DNA from: Myxococcus hansupus
GTDB taxonomy: Bacteria > Myxococcota > Myxococcia > Myxococcales > Myxococcaceae
Assembly: GCF_000280925.3 (NCBI RefSeq)
Contig: NZ_CP012109.1
Span: 3,616,501-3,680,500 of the forward strand
Direction: 5' to 3'
Length of the DNA stretch: 64,000 nt
Position numbers and translations under genes: made by a program. Positions 1 through 17,360 of the stretch are shown in pieces (the first letter of the stretch is position 1; each line of letters starts with the position of its first letter). The notes under the pieces were generated by a model, which was not told the DNA's origin, did no database searches, and saw only the letters and a program-made list of their open reading frames with translations.

Positions 1-1
1 C

Positions 2-2163
2 GCAGGCGGGCAGGATTCGTTGGCGGGTGTGCCGCCGCTGGTCCCCTCGCCGCGCACGGACGCGATGCCGGTGTCCTTCGCGCAGCAGCGCCTGTGGTTC
101 ATCGACCAGCTTCATCCGGGAAGCGCCGTCTACAACGTCCCCATTTTTCTTCGCCTCGAAGGCACGCTGAACGTGGATGCGCTCCAGCGAGCCTGTTCGG
201 CGTTGGTGGCACGGCACGAATCGTTGCGCACGACCTTCGCTTCACGGGAGGGACAGCCCGTTCAGGTCGTCCATCCGGCGCTGGCCTTCCAGCTCGCGTT
301 CGAGGACCTGGGCGCGTGGCCCGCGGAGGCGCGTGAGGCGGAGCTCCAATCGCGGACCGCACGAGAAGCGCTGCGGCCCTTCGATTTGCGGCAGGGACCG
401 CTCTTGCGCGCGACCGTGACGCGGTTGTCGCCCGAGTCGCACGCGTTGGTGCTGGTGCTGCACCACATCATCTCGGACGGCTGGTCGTTGGGCGTCCTGG
501 TCCGGGAAGTGGGCGCGCTCTATTCGGCGTTTCTGGAGGGACGCTCCCTCGCGTTGCCGCCGCTGCCGGTGCAGTACGCGGACTTCTCCGTGTGGCAGCG
601 GCGATGGCTGCAGGGGGACGCGCTGGAGTCGCAACTGTCGTGGTGGCGGGAGCAGTTGTCCGGCGCGCCGCCATACCTGGAGCTGCCCACGGACAAGCCC
701 AGGCCCGTGGCGCTGTCGCACCAGGGCGGGGCCGTGCCCGTGCGGCTACCGCGTGCCTTGAGCGACGGCGTGACAGCGCTCGCCCAGGCCGAGGGCGCCA
801 CGCCCTTCATGGTGCTGCTGGCGGCCTACCAACTGCTCCTGTCGCGCCATTCGGGGCAGGGCGATGTCGTGGTGGGCTCCCCCATCGCGGGGCGTCGCTA
901 CCAGGAGACGGAAGGGCTCATCGGGTTCTTCGTCAACACGCTCGTCCTGCGCGCGCAGGTCCGTACCGAGGAGACGTTCCTCGACTTGTTGGCCCAGGTG
1001 CGTGAGCGCACGCTGGGGGCCTACGAGCACCAGGATGTCCCGTTCGAGAAGCTGGTGGAGCACCTGCAACCCGAGCGGAGCCTGGGACGGAGCCCGCTCT
1101 TCCAGGTCCTCTTCGTGCTGCAGAACGCCCCCGTGGGGCAACTGGCGCTGCCCTCGCTGTCCATCAAGCCCCAGGGGCTCGTCGGCACCGAGGCGGCGCG
1201 GTTCGAGCTGTCGCTGAACCTGGGTGAATCACCAGAGGGGTTCTCGGGCACGCTCCAGTTCAACACCGACCTCTTCAGCAAGGCCACGGCCTCGCGGCTG
1301 GTGGCCCACCTCGAACGGCTGCTCGAGTCCGTCGTTTCCGCACCGGCGCAGCGCCTCTCCGACGTGTCGCTCCTCGCCGAGGCGGAGCGTCAGCAGGTGC
1401 TCGAGGACTGGAACGCGTCCGGTCTGGACGTCCCGCGAGAAGCCGTTCACCAACGCTTCGAGCAATCCGTCGCGGCGTCGCCCGACGCACCCGCGGTCCG
1501 GTGCGAGGATGAGGTGCTGTCGTTCCGTGAACTGGACGCTCGGGCGAATCAGCTCGCGCATCATCTCCAAGGGCTGGGCGTGGGCACGGACGTGCCGGTC
1601 GCCCTGTGCCTGGAGCGCGGTGTGGCGTGGGTGGTCTCCATGCTGGGCATCCTGAAGGCTGGGGGCGCCTATGTGCCGTTGGAGCCCACCCAGCCCGCGT
1701 CACGGCTCCAGGACCTCGTGTCGGAAGTGGCCGCGCCCGTGGTCATCACGCAGGCGCGTCACGCCCAGGTGTTCGAAGGCACCGCGGCCACCGTGGTGCA
1801 GTGGGATGCGGACGCCGCGAAGCTGGCGCAGCACTCGCGGCAGGCGCCCGTGTGCGAGGTCCACCCGGACCAACTGGCCTACGTGCTCTTCACCTCGGGC
1901 AGCACCGGCCGTCCGAAGGGTGTGGCGGTGTCTCACGGGCAGCTCGCCCATTACGTGCATGCCGTCACCGAGCGGCTGGACTTGAAGACGTGTGACAGCT
2001 TCGCCCTGGTCTCCACCGTGGTGGCGGACCTGGGGAACACGGTGTTGTTCCCGGCGCTGTGTTCGGGCGGCCTGCTCCACGTGCTGACGCAGGAGCGCGC
2101 GAGCGACCCGGCCGAGGCCGCTGCGTACTTCGCGCGCTTCCCCGTGGACTGCATGAAGATTGT

Positions 2164-2176
<13 letters not shown>
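2..2176 (+). CDS. Nonribosomal peptide synthetase, upstream fragment (C domain plus first half of A domain; 5' end outside window)
   Basis: The frame is open at the left edge with no stop, so the gene starts upstream. The fragment holds a condensation domain of the LCL type (about nt 60-1400; active-site motif HHIISDGWS near nt 460) and the first part of an adenylation domain (from about nt 1440; ATP-binding core motif FTSGSTGRPKG near nt 1890). The frame then stops at TGA 2174-2176 in the middle of the A domain, while the rest of the domain continues without a gap in the -1 frame. The A4 region ADLGNT and the residue K278 (in KIVP) fit the aspartate or asparagine specificity families. The fragment ends just before the A5 motif, so it cannot activate an amino acid on its own. 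Together with 2164-7434 it forms the last two modules of an assembly line. Confidence 0.9.
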
Positions 2177-7434
<5,258 letters not shown>

Positions 7435-7507
7435 GGCCCGTGGCCTCTTGCCGCTCGGCCTGTCGCTGAAGCTCACTCGTACGATCCGCCACGGGGCCTT
7501 GCACGGT

Positions 7508-7623
7508 CCGTGGCGCATCGTGTCCTTCGCCCAGCCCATGGCGGGCTGTGTCCCTTGGGCTTTGCCCGTCCCGTGGCACCTGTGTCCCTCGCGGGGGACA
7601 CGGCCCGTTGCGCGCAGTGTCCC
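7508..7623. repeat. Four imperfect copies of a 20-bp intergenic motif between convergent genes
   Basis: Units beginning at 7508, 7535, 7570 and 7604 each follow the pattern CCCRTGGC, a few variable bases, then GTGTCC(C). The period is 27-35 bp. The third unit continues into a short hairpin (GTGTCCC at 7582-7588 pairing with GGGACAC at 7595-7601). The region is noncoding, lying between the NRPS stop and the amidase stop, so the hairpin may help termination. I do not recognise the repeat family. Confidence 0.5.
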
Positions 7624-7637
7624 GCGAGGACCAGACC

Positions 7638-8501
7638 TCAGCGCGGCGCGGACGCGCGGGTCTTGGCGGGGACCTTCGGTGCGAGCGCATCCACCAGGCC
7701 CTGAGCCACAGCGGCGGCGAAGGCCTCCAGGGTACGTTGCTCGCGCCAGCGCGCGGCCTCCTCGAAGTCGAGCGCGTGGTGGGTCTCGATGATGACGGAA
7801 GGGATGCGCGGCTTGCGCAGCACGAAGATCTTCCGATGCGTGGGCTCACGGGCCACGAAGACGCCGGACTGCTCGGCGTCGATGGCGTAGAGCCCCTCGT
7901 AATCCACGCCGTCATACGGCGGGAACCCGGCCTGTCCCAGCCTGAGCGCCAGGGCCCGGGCCAGTCCCGCGCGTCCCGTCTGAAGCAGCGCGGTGGCCTC
8001 CTCGGACTCGGACCAGAGCACGGTGAACCCGGGCGCGGCGTCCTGCCGGAGGCACTCCTGTTCCGGCGTGGGTGACCAGGACATCGCGGCGCCGCGCGAG
8101 TCCGAGTGCAGGCTGAGCATCGCGTGCGCGCGCCACTGCTCGGCGGCGGTGACGCGGGCGGGGTAGGGGACGCGCTCGCCGGACTTGCGACTCAGGCGCA
8201 CCTGGAAGTGGCCCGTGGCCTCCAGCCGCTTCGCGAGGTCCTCCGCCACGCGCAGGGTGAAGGCCTCCTCGTCCTCGCAGGTGACGCCCTTGTTGCCGGT
8301 GTTCCCCTCCGCGCCGTGGCCCGCGTCCAGGTAGATGCGCCGCTTCCCGAAGCCCTTGGGGAACTGGACCTCGGCCACCGTGAGCGGGGCGCCCGGCGCG
8401 GGCCACATGGGCGGCGGAACGACGGTGGCGGGCTCGGAGGCCCAGGCGGGCCCGGTCAGTAGGAGCAGCCCCAAGCCCAGCAACGAGGAGGTCTTTGGCA
8501 T
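7638..8501 (-). CDS. N-acetylmuramoyl-L-alanine amidase (Amidase_3), secreted
   Basis: Zinc hydrolase predicted to cut the amide bond between MurNAc and the stem peptide in peptidoglycan. The N-terminus is a signal peptide (hydrophobic run LLGLGLLLL, cleavage after AWA). The fold shows the family landmarks in order: DAGHG (zinc His, about residue 62), an acidic cluster CEDEEAF (zinc Glu), LSLHSDS (zinc His) and IIETHH near the C-terminus (catalytic Glu). Length (287 aa) is usual for a single-domain secreted enzyme with no obvious cell-wall binding module. I chose ATG 8501; a GTG lies directly upstream at 8504 and neither has a clear Shine-Dalgarno. It converges on the NRPS gene, so it is not part of that operon. 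A role in cell-wall turnover or prey lysis is inference. Confidence 0.88.
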   Translation of the reverse strand: MPKTSSLLGLGLLLLTGPAWASEPATVVPPPMWPAPGAPLTVAEVQFPKGFGKRRIYLDAGHGAEGNTGNKGVTCEDEEAFTLRVAEDLAKRLEATGHFQVRLSRKSGERVPYPARVTAAEQWRAHAMLSLHSDSRGAAMSWSPTPEQECLRQDAAPGFTVLWSESEEATALLQTGRAGLARALALRLGQAGFPPYDGVDYEGLYAIDAEQSGVFVAREPTHRKIFVLRKPRIPSVIIETHHALDFEEAARWREQRTLEAFAAAVAQGLVDALAPKVPAKTRASAPR

Positions 8502-8887
8502 CACGCGTGAGGCGCCCGGGAAAGGAGCGTCGCCGCCCAGTCTCTACTGAGCGTTGCGCACGTGGAAGCCCACCGTGCGTTTTGGAGCCCTGTTCGGGGT
8601 GGGACAGTCGTCACGCATGGATGCCGGTGGGGCAAAAGAGCAGGCGTGGCTGTAGGGGACAACGCGTCGTTTGCAACAGGCCGTTCGAGGGCTGCGGCGA
8701 TACCCGCATGACTGGTGGGTATCGCGCAGCCTCGTTGGAGCACTGTGCTAACTCCATTGATGCAAGCCTTCGTCAGAACGACTGGCGTTACGGTGTCCTT
8801 GGCGCGGGGGTGACAGGGTTCGAGTTGTGGGTTGGGCTGAATTGAGCGGAGTCTTGCTGAAGCTACCTCGTGGAGTGAGGATTGAAA
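8502..8887. other. Noncoding region between divergent genes, with one strong hairpin
   Basis: About 385 bp between the start of the amidase (minus) and the start of the propeller lipoprotein (plus). It should carry both promoters, but no convincing -35/-10 pair was identified. The lipoprotein has a Shine-Dalgarno-like GGAGTGAGG just before its ATG at 8888. Short ORFs here have no myxobacterial codon pattern and are not called. The only clear structure is the hairpin at 8691-8730, listed separately. Confidence 0.6.
8691..8730. other. Long stem-loop in a divergent intergenic region
   Basis: The left arm 8691-8705 pairs with the right arm 8717-8730. Nine base pairs are perfect (GCGATACCC with GGGTATCGC), followed by a single bulged G and five more pairs (GCTGC with GCAGC). 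The loop is 11 nt. There is no T-tract and the hairpin is about 160 bp upstream of the lipoprotein ATG, so it is more likely a leader RNA structure, operator or small-RNA element than a terminator of a gene. Confidence 0.5.
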
Positions 8888-11800
8888 ATGAATCGCGAGT
8901 TCGAAAATCCCAACAGAAGCCTTGGGCTGTGTTTTTCGGCATTGATTCTGGGAACGTCGTTGATGGGCTGGGTGGGGTGTTCACGAACGGATTCTGAGTC
9001 CTCGCAGTTGTCTGAGACGCCCGAACCCAAGTGGTCGGAGTCCTCCTATTCCTCGGAGGCGGATGGTGGCCCATGCGACCAGGACAACTGTCCGAGTTTC
9101 CGGAATACGGCGGTTTTCCCAACCGGCATGAGCGCGGATGCGGGCTGGTTTGGGGCGCCCAACCGGCGCGCCGTGGGGGATTTCACGGGAGACAGGCGCG
9201 ACGGGGGATTCGACGACATCGTCTATTTTGGCAATGAAGGCGAAATCCTCCTCCTACGGGGCACGGGAGATGGGTTCGTGAGTGAGGGAGATACGCTCAC
9301 GGGGTTGACGATGGCCTTGGGATGGTTTGGTCATCCGGAGCGCCGGCTCGTCGGCGATTTCAATGCCGATGGGAAGGACGACATCGCATTCTTCGCCAAC
9401 AACGGTGACGTCACAATCTGGAAATCCACGGGTAACGGTTTTGTCCATGGGGGCGTTTTCCCCACGCCCTTCACGTTCGCGGATGGCTGGTTCGACCATC
9501 CTGAGCGGAGAGCGACTGGAAACTTCGACGCGGATGGAGGAACGGACATCGTTTACTTCGATGCCGATGGAAACGTTCGTGTTTGGGGATTCGGGCCTGA
9601 TGGGTTTTCTCAGCGTTCGGAGACGGATGTGGCCCTGGATGTGGACGCTGGCTGGTTTGGGCATTGGGGCCGCCGCCTCGTTGGCCGCTTTCATGATGAA
9701 CACCCCGGTGATGATATTGCGTTTTTTTCCAATGACGGGGTGGTGCAGCTATGGGCCTCCACCGCCATTGGCTTCCAGTACGTGGGCGAAACAGAGACAG
9801 GGCTGACACTTGAGTCAGGCTGGTTCAGCGCCCCGGGGCGTCGGCTCGTCGGTGACTTCAACGGGGACGGCCTGTCGGACTTCGCGGCCTTCGACGGGAG
9901 TGGCAGCATTGGGGTTTGGCTGGGCACGGGACGTGGATTTGCCTACGCCGGGAGTACGAAGTCGCCGCATGGTGGCGCAACCTGGTTCTCGGCCCCTGAG
10001 CAGCGCCTCGCGGGTCAGTTCAGTGGTGACGACCGCACCGACCTGGCGTTCATCGACGAGAGCATCCACCTCTGGCGCGCGGGCCATCTTCTCTTGGACG
10101 CCCCGATTCGAAGCGGGACGCAAGGCATCGTGCCGCTGCACATGCAGGAGAGCTACAGCAATGAGGACGTCATTCTGCACATGCCCCGAATCTTCCGGTC
10201 GTTCATCAATGGGAGTTCCGCGAGCTACACGGACCCGTTGATCTATCCACAGGAGCAGAAGGGGCGTTACTTCATCTCCACGCTGGGAAGCGCCGGAGCA
10301 GTCAACGCGGCGGACAATGAAATCCGCACCGGAGATTTTCCTGGGACGGGGCGAGAAGAGCCGCAGAAGCTGGAGTTCGACGAGCGCAGCTTCCTCCACA
10401 CGACGGATCCAGCGCTGTTGATGGCTGTCAGTGATGGCGCTTCGAAGATTGTCGTGACGTGGCAACATGACCGGAGAATCGGACGGCAAGATCCGGTGCT
10501 GGGCGTGTATGGAATCCCGTCGACGGCGAGCGCGCCCGCGACCTACGAGGTCCACCGGTACGTGGGCGCCGTGGACATGAGCACCGCGGACTGGTGGGAG
10601 CTGGTCCCATTCTCTCTATGGCAGTCCGGTATCGCGGATGCGCCCGAGTCGTTGCTGGTCGAGGACAACGCTCCCCCCTCTGTGGGATCGACAGTCTGCT
10701 ACCAGGTGAAGACCTCCCAAGCCGGACTCGCGCGGCCATATTCCCTGCCCGCCTGCATCACTCATACGGGATCCGCCTCGCCGACGTTCAGATTGGTCGC
10801 CGCGAATACCGAGGTTCAGGGAGGGACCGCGGTGACGTCGCACCCTCATTGGAGCCGATTGTCATGCCCCTATACCGATTCCGAGGGGCTCGCTCGCTAC
10901 GCGGTCACCGCGGACGTGTCGGTTGCGCTGCGCGTGCCTTCCACCTTCAATCCGGCGAGCTACACTTTCAAGCTTGTTCGATACGGGCTGATCAATTACC
11001 AAATCTTCGGCCGGATCTCCGATGACACGACGCTGAGTGTGGATGGCTCTCAACTGGCCTCCGGCATTCTTCGACTCCACGCGGAGGATCGGGAGTTCTT
11101 GACCTGCCCCATGCGGCATGTCCCGAACGGCAAAGAGGCGATCATCTACCGGGTTGAGGCGACACGCCACGTGCTTGGGACGGAGATTCCCGCCGGGTGG
11201 TTCCCGTCCATCTCCGAGTATCTTTCGACGCGATTCCACAACCGGATCGGGGATCGTTTCTGGAACGGTGACAATACGAACCCCGCGAGCAGTCATTGGC
11301 AAAGCCAGATGTCGCTGGTCGTCGAGGAGGCCGAGGTCCAAGGCTACAACACCATCTTCCTGGATGAGTTTCGTCCCGAGAAGCCATGCATCAACTCGCC
11401 CAAGGGGGCCAATCACGAGGCACCCGCTGTTGAGTACGAACGCTTCTGTCAGAATCTGGGCCAGCCGAACGCGGAGGACGCCTGGTCCCTGGCGCTCGAA
11501 AAGTTTGGACTGGGCCTCCAGACACGTCATCCCAACATGCGATTCATCGGGAACGCCATTGTTCACGAAGCGCCTGAAGATCCAGTGAGCGCCCGTATTT
11601 CGCGCGGCATCGACACGGCCTTGTCGGAGATTCACGGCGGCATGTTCGAAGGGTGCTTCTGGTCGGGGCCTGAGCAACCGCTGGGGAGCACCTGGCGAGC
11701 GCACCTCGATGAGGTCGCCGATCAGCACCAGCGTGGAAAGTCGGTCCTGTGTTTCCCCGCCATTCACAACATGTACGACTTGGAGATCAGCGAGAAGTTC

Positions 11801-12319
11801 CGTTTGTTCTCCCTGGCTTCGTTCCTCCTCGCGTACGAGCCGCTGGGGGAGCGCATGTGGCTGGGGCTCTGGGATTTCAACCCCACATGGGCGCAGCCGG
11901 TGGGCGGCCCGAGGAACTATCTCAATGAGTTTCCCGAGTACGCACTGAGGCTTGGAGACGCATTGGGGCCTCACGTCGCGGTCGCGGGCCATTCCGAGTT
12001 CGTTCGCATGCGCTCGTTTGAACACGGCGTGGTGTACGTCAATGCAGCCGATACGCCCGCGCTCATTTCCCTCCCGAACAACCGGGTGCTGATGAAGCTG
12101 GGCCTCTCGCGTATCGAGGTGGGCCCCCGATGCCTCGCGAACAATATCTGCGCGGGGGCGGGGTCCTGCTTCGGGCGGAACGAGGGCGAGTTTTGTGATC
12201 ATGCCCCCGCGTGGTCCAACGGGCGGGTCCTGTTCGAGGAGGCCGCCTCGCAGACGTTGATTCCGCCCGGGGCAGGGGTGCTGCTCTTCGACAAGGAGCA
12301 CTTCTCCCGCGTGGATTAG
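8888..12319 (+). CDS. Secreted lipoprotein: FG-GAP beta-propeller with C-terminal glycosidase-like (GHL15-type) domain
   Basis: A 1143-residue protein. The signal peptide ends at a possible lipobox WVGC (Cys31). Residues about 75-400 hold six repeats of about 50 aa, each opening with GWF..P.RR and containing an Asp-rich DFNADGKDD-type calcium loop followed by DIAFF; this is the FG-GAP/VCBS propeller pattern. The middle holds a beta-rich linker. The C-terminal half (about 690-1140) has features of putative TIM-barrel glycosidases of the GHL15 type: NTIFLDEF with Asp826-Glu827, a long helix-rich barrel, then a small beta domain beginning GVVYVNAA. ATG 8888 is preferred over the in-frame TTG 8882 because GGAGTGAGG lies about 8 nt upstream of it. 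GC looks lower than in neighbouring genes. Substrate and catalytic activity are inference. Confidence 0.75.
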   Translation: MNREFENPNRSLGLCFSALILGTSLMGWVGCSRTDSESSQLSETPEPKWSESSYSSEADGGPCDQDNCPSFRNTAVFPTGMSADAGWFGAPNRRAVGDFTGDRRDGGFDDIVYFGNEGEILLLRGTGDGFVSEGDTLTGLTMALGWFGHPERRLVGDFNADGKDDIAFFANNGDVTIWKSTGNGFVHGGVFPTPFTFADGWFDHPERRATGNFDADGGTDIVYFDADGNVRVWGFGPDGFSQRSETDVALDVDAGWFGHWGRRLVGRFHDEHPGDDIAFFSNDGVVQLWASTAIGFQYVGETETGLTLESGWFSAPGRRLVGDFNGDGLSDFAAFDGSGSIGVWLGTGRGFAYAGSTKSPHGGATWFSAPEQRLAGQFSGDDRTDLAFIDESIHLWRAGHLLLDAPIRSGTQGIVPLHMQESYSNEDVILHMPRIFRSFINGSSASYTDPLIYPQEQKGRYFISTLGSAGAVNAADNEIRTGDFPGTGREEPQKLEFDERSFLHTTDPALLMAVSDGASKIVVTWQHDRRIGRQDPVLGVYGIPSTASAPATYEVHRYVGAVDMSTADWWELVPFSLWQSGIADAPESLLVEDNAPPSVGSTVCYQVKTSQAGLARPYSLPACITHTGSASPTFRLVAANTEVQGGTAVTSHPHWSRLSCPYTDSEGLARYAVTADVSVALRVPSTFNPASYTFKLVRYGLINYQIFGRISDDTTLSVDGSQLASGILRLHAEDREFLTCPMRHVPNGKEAIIYRVEATRHVLGTEIPAGWFPSISEYLSTRFHNRIGDRFWNGDNTNPASSHWQSQMSLVVEEAEVQGYNTIFLDEFRPEKPCINSPKGANHEAPAVEYERFCQNLGQPNAEDAWSLALEKFGLGLQTRHPNMRFIGNAIVHEAPEDPVSARISRGIDTALSEIHGGMFEGCFWSGPEQPLGSTWRAHLDEVADQHQRGKSVLCFPAIHNMYDLEISEKFRLFSLASFLLAYEPLGERMWLGLWDFNPTWAQPVGGPRNYLNEFPEYALRLGDALGPHVAVAGHSEFVRMRSFEHGVVYVNAADTPALISLPNNRVLMKLGLSRIEVGPRCLANNICAGAGSCFGRNEGEFCDHAPAWSNGRVLFEEAASQTLIPPGAGVLLFDKEHFSRVD

Positions 12320-12333
12320 CCCCGCAAAGACAA

Positions 12334-12364
12334 CGGGCAGGTTCCCAAGAAGGGAACCTGCCCG
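12334..12364. terminator. Bidirectional hairpin terminator between convergent genes
   Basis: Perfect 13-bp stem (CGGGCAGGTTCCC at 12334-12346 pairing with 12352-12364) with loop AAGAA. It sits 15 bp after the lipoprotein stop and 31 bp before the lonD stop. There is no T-tract, as is common in GC-rich genomes. Confidence 0.8.
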
Positions 12365-12395
12365 CGTCACTTCCTACTGGCCAGAAGGCCGTGCG

Positions 12396-14879
<2,484 letters not shown>

Positions 14880-15115
14880 GAAGTTCGGCCTTTTTCGTTC
14901 GACAACCAGTGAACATTTCCAGGTTTTCTGCGGCGGATGAACCAACGTAACAACCAAAACGGACATGGCAAACGCCGTGTGCGTTTTTCCGACCCCCGCC
15001 GTCACTCCTGTGTTCCTCGGAAGTCTCGCGTCTGGACGAGGGGTGGGGCATGCTCGCCCCCCTAGCATCTGACGCGGCGCCCCGCCGGGGTGCGCCGCCC
15101 TCACGGAGGCCCCCC

Positions 15116-16330
15116 ATGAAGCTCCGCCACTGCGCCCCCTTGCTGCTGGTTCCGTCCCTGCTGTGGACGTCGTGCCGGTCGCCCGTCGACGAGCCCGGCT
15201 CCAACCTCCCTGGCAAGTGTGAGAGCGAGTCGCCCGTCATCGCGCCGCAGAAGACGGACATCCTCTTCGTCATCGACAACTCGGGCTCCATGGAAGAGGA
15301 GCAGGCCGCCATCGCCACGGAGCTGCCGGCGTTCCTGGAGGCGCTGAAGGAAGGCAGCGGCGTCTCGCAGGACTTCCGGGTGGGCGTCATCACGACGTCC
15401 GTGTACCGGCTCGCCAGGTTCCAGGGGCGGGAGAGCTTCATCGAGTACAACCGGGAATCGGGCCGGCTGCAGCCTGTCCCCGACGCGGCGGGCAACCCCA
15501 CCGACGAGCGCTTCATCGACGGCACGGATCCGTACGTGCTGGAGAAGTTCCGCCGGCTGGTGATCCAGGGCACGGATGGCAGCGGGCAGGAGACGCCGCT
15601 CGAGGCGGTCCGACTGGCTGTCTCGGAGCCCCTGGTTTCGACCGCGCTGTCGGCGGGCGGCAACGCCGGGTTCCTCCGCGACGGCGCGCGGCTGCTGGTG
15701 GCGGTGGTGACGGACGAGGAGGACTGCAGCACCATGGCGCGGCCTCCTCCGGTCTGGGTGTCCGACGACACGTCCATCGACAACTGCAGCGAGCAGTCGC
15801 ACCTGCTCACGCCTGTCGAGGAGTACTTCAACCTGTTCCAGCAGCTCCGGGATTCGAACGGTGCTTCGCGCCAGGTGCTCTGGGCCACGATTGGTCCGGT
15901 GGCGCTGTCCGACAAGCGGGCGGAGCTGATCCGCGACGTCACGCCCGACGGGACCTTCGTGCGCAACGTCGACTGCCCGACGTCCTTCGGGCCTGGCCAC
16001 CGCCAGCGCGCGATGGCGGAGTCGTTTGACCGGAGCCTCGACAACCTGGACTCCATCTGCCGGGACAACTACCGCGACACGCTGCTGCGCATCGCGGAGC
16101 TGGCCACGGTGGCGCAGAGCATCGAAGTGGTGAACCTGCCCGACGCCCGGTTGGTCCAGGTGGAGTTGACGCGCGCGGATGACTCGGTGTCGCGGTGCTC
16201 CGTGGCCGGGGGCGACCTGCGCTACGAGGCGTCCACGGAGCGGTATCCGGCCCGCCTGTTCTTCCAGTCGAGCTGCCTGCGCCGCGCGGACGACAAGAAG
16301 GTGGAAGTGAAGGTCCTCTGCGCGGGCTGA
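15116..16330 (+). CDS. VWA-domain lipoprotein
   Basis: A 404-residue lipoprotein: signal peptide MKLRHCAPLLLVPSLLWTSC with lipidated Cys20. A von Willebrand factor A fold begins at DILFVIDNSGSM, carrying the metal-binding DxSGS motif, and continues with VTDEEDC. Paired cysteines along the chain suggest disulfides outside the cytoplasm. Such proteins are common on myxobacterial surfaces and usually mediate protein binding; the ligand is unknown. ATG 15116 is chosen because GGAGG lies at 15105-15109. Divergent from lonD, so the 236-bp gap holds both promoters. Confidence 0.85.
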   Translation: MKLRHCAPLLLVPSLLWTSCRSPVDEPGSNLPGKCESESPVIAPQKTDILFVIDNSGSMEEEQAAIATELPAFLEALKEGSGVSQDFRVGVITTSVYRLARFQGRESFIEYNRESGRLQPVPDAAGNPTDERFIDGTDPYVLEKFRRLVIQGTDGSGQETPLEAVRLAVSEPLVSTALSAGGNAGFLRDGARLLVAVVTDEEDCSTMARPPPVWVSDDTSIDNCSEQSHLLTPVEEYFNLFQQLRDSNGASRQVLWATIGPVALSDKRAELIRDVTPDGTFVRNVDCPTSFGPGHRQRAMAESFDRSLDNLDSICRDNYRDTLLRIAELATVAQSIEVVNLPDARLVQVELTRADDSVSRCSVAGGDLRYEASTERYPARLFFQSSCLRRADDKKVEVKVLCAG

Positions 16331-16473
16331 GCCCCGACGAAAGCCCGCACCAGCGGGTCTGATCCACGCACCCACCGCCATGCGTCCCATGAAGGCGCAT
16401 GTCAGACCTCCGAGGATAGTGGACGACCGCCCTGCCGGTTGTCCGGCTTCGGCGGGTCTGGCGAGGAGGCGAG

Positions 16474-17352
16474 ATGAGCGCGGCGGAGCGGCAAGCGGAG
16501 GTGGGGCAGGGAACGGGCTCGGTCGTCGAGCAGCTCCGGGAGCGGATCCGCCAGTTGCAGGCGGCGCCCCGGCGCTACCTGGCGGTGTTGCGCACGGGCC
16601 TGGAGGCGGTGGACGCGCTGCTGCCCACGGGTGGCCTGCCGCTGGGCCAGTCGGTGGAGCTGTGCGGTGAGGCGGCCTCGGGGCGCACCAGCCTGGCGCT
16701 GCACGCGGTGGCGGCGGCGCATCGGGAAGCCCGGCTGTGTGCGTGGGTGGATGGCCCTCGGGAGCTCTACCCGCCGTCCGCCGCCGCGCTGGGCGTGGAC
16801 CTGGAGCGGCTGCTCATCGTCCGGCCCAAGGCCCCGGAGCAGCGCATCTGGGCCGCGGTCCAACTGGCCCGCAGCGGGGCCTTCGCCTGTGTGGTGTTGG
16901 ACCTGACGCGCGGGGTGTCGTCCAGTGAACGGGCCTGCCGGGTGTCTCCCGTGGAGGCGCGGAAGCTGGCGGACGCGGCGGCAAAGGGGGGCGGGCTGCT
17001 CCTGTTGCTCACCTCACCGGAGGCGCCCGCGGACGGAGTGCTGCGGCTGCGGACGGAGGCGCGGGACGCGGAGGGCTGGTCGGTGGAGGTGGTGCGCAGC
17101 CGGCAGGGCGGCGCGGGCGCGCGGGCGGTGCTGCCCTGGCATTCGCTGTACCCGTCGCTGGGGCTGGAGGGAGGCGGGCGGCTGCTGGACGTGGCGGAGG
17201 GGCTGGAGGACGCGACGCCCGACTTCCTGCGGGACACGTCCGGCGCGCTCCGCAACGGCCTGGGCATCCTGGGCCAGCGCCCTGGACGTGACGCGCCCAT
17301 GCCGCCCATGCGCCATGGGTTGGACGCGGCCTTTCCGCCCCCGGCGCACTGA
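16474..17352 (+). CDS. imuA: ImuA-like RecA-fold protein of the mutasome
   Basis: A 292-residue RecA/SulA-like protein that, in the ImuA-ImuB-DnaE2 system, supports error-prone translesion synthesis by interacting with ImuB. It has an N-terminal helix, then GGLPLGQSVELCGEAASGRTS, which occupies the Walker A position but has Arg where RecA has Lys (GRTS), suggesting weak or absent ATP hydrolysis. A Walker B-like strand CVVLDL follows. The Shine-Dalgarno AGGAGG at 16464-16469 fixes the start. It ends 8 nt before imuB, so the two form an operon. No LexA-like box was found by eye in the 140 bp upstream. The call rests on fold motifs and the imuB neighbour. Confidence 0.82.
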   Translation: MSAAERQAEVGQGTGSVVEQLRERIRQLQAAPRRYLAVLRTGLEAVDALLPTGGLPLGQSVELCGEAASGRTSLALHAVAAAHREARLCAWVDGPRELYPPSAAALGVDLERLLIVRPKAPEQRIWAAVQLARSGAFACVVLDLTRGVSSSERACRVSPVEARKLADAAAKGGGLLLLLTSPEAPADGVLRLRTEARDAEGWSVEVVRSRQGGAGARAVLPWHSLYPSLGLEGGGRLLDVAEGLEDATPDFLRDTSGALRNGLGILGQRPGRDAPMPPMRHGLDAAFPPPAH

Positions 17353-17360
17353 GGGCCGTC

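Noticed and set aside
8495-8845. Small open frame upstream of the propeller lipoprotein
   Set aside because: Irregular codon use, no Shine-Dalgarno, overlaps the amidase start region and includes the hairpin.
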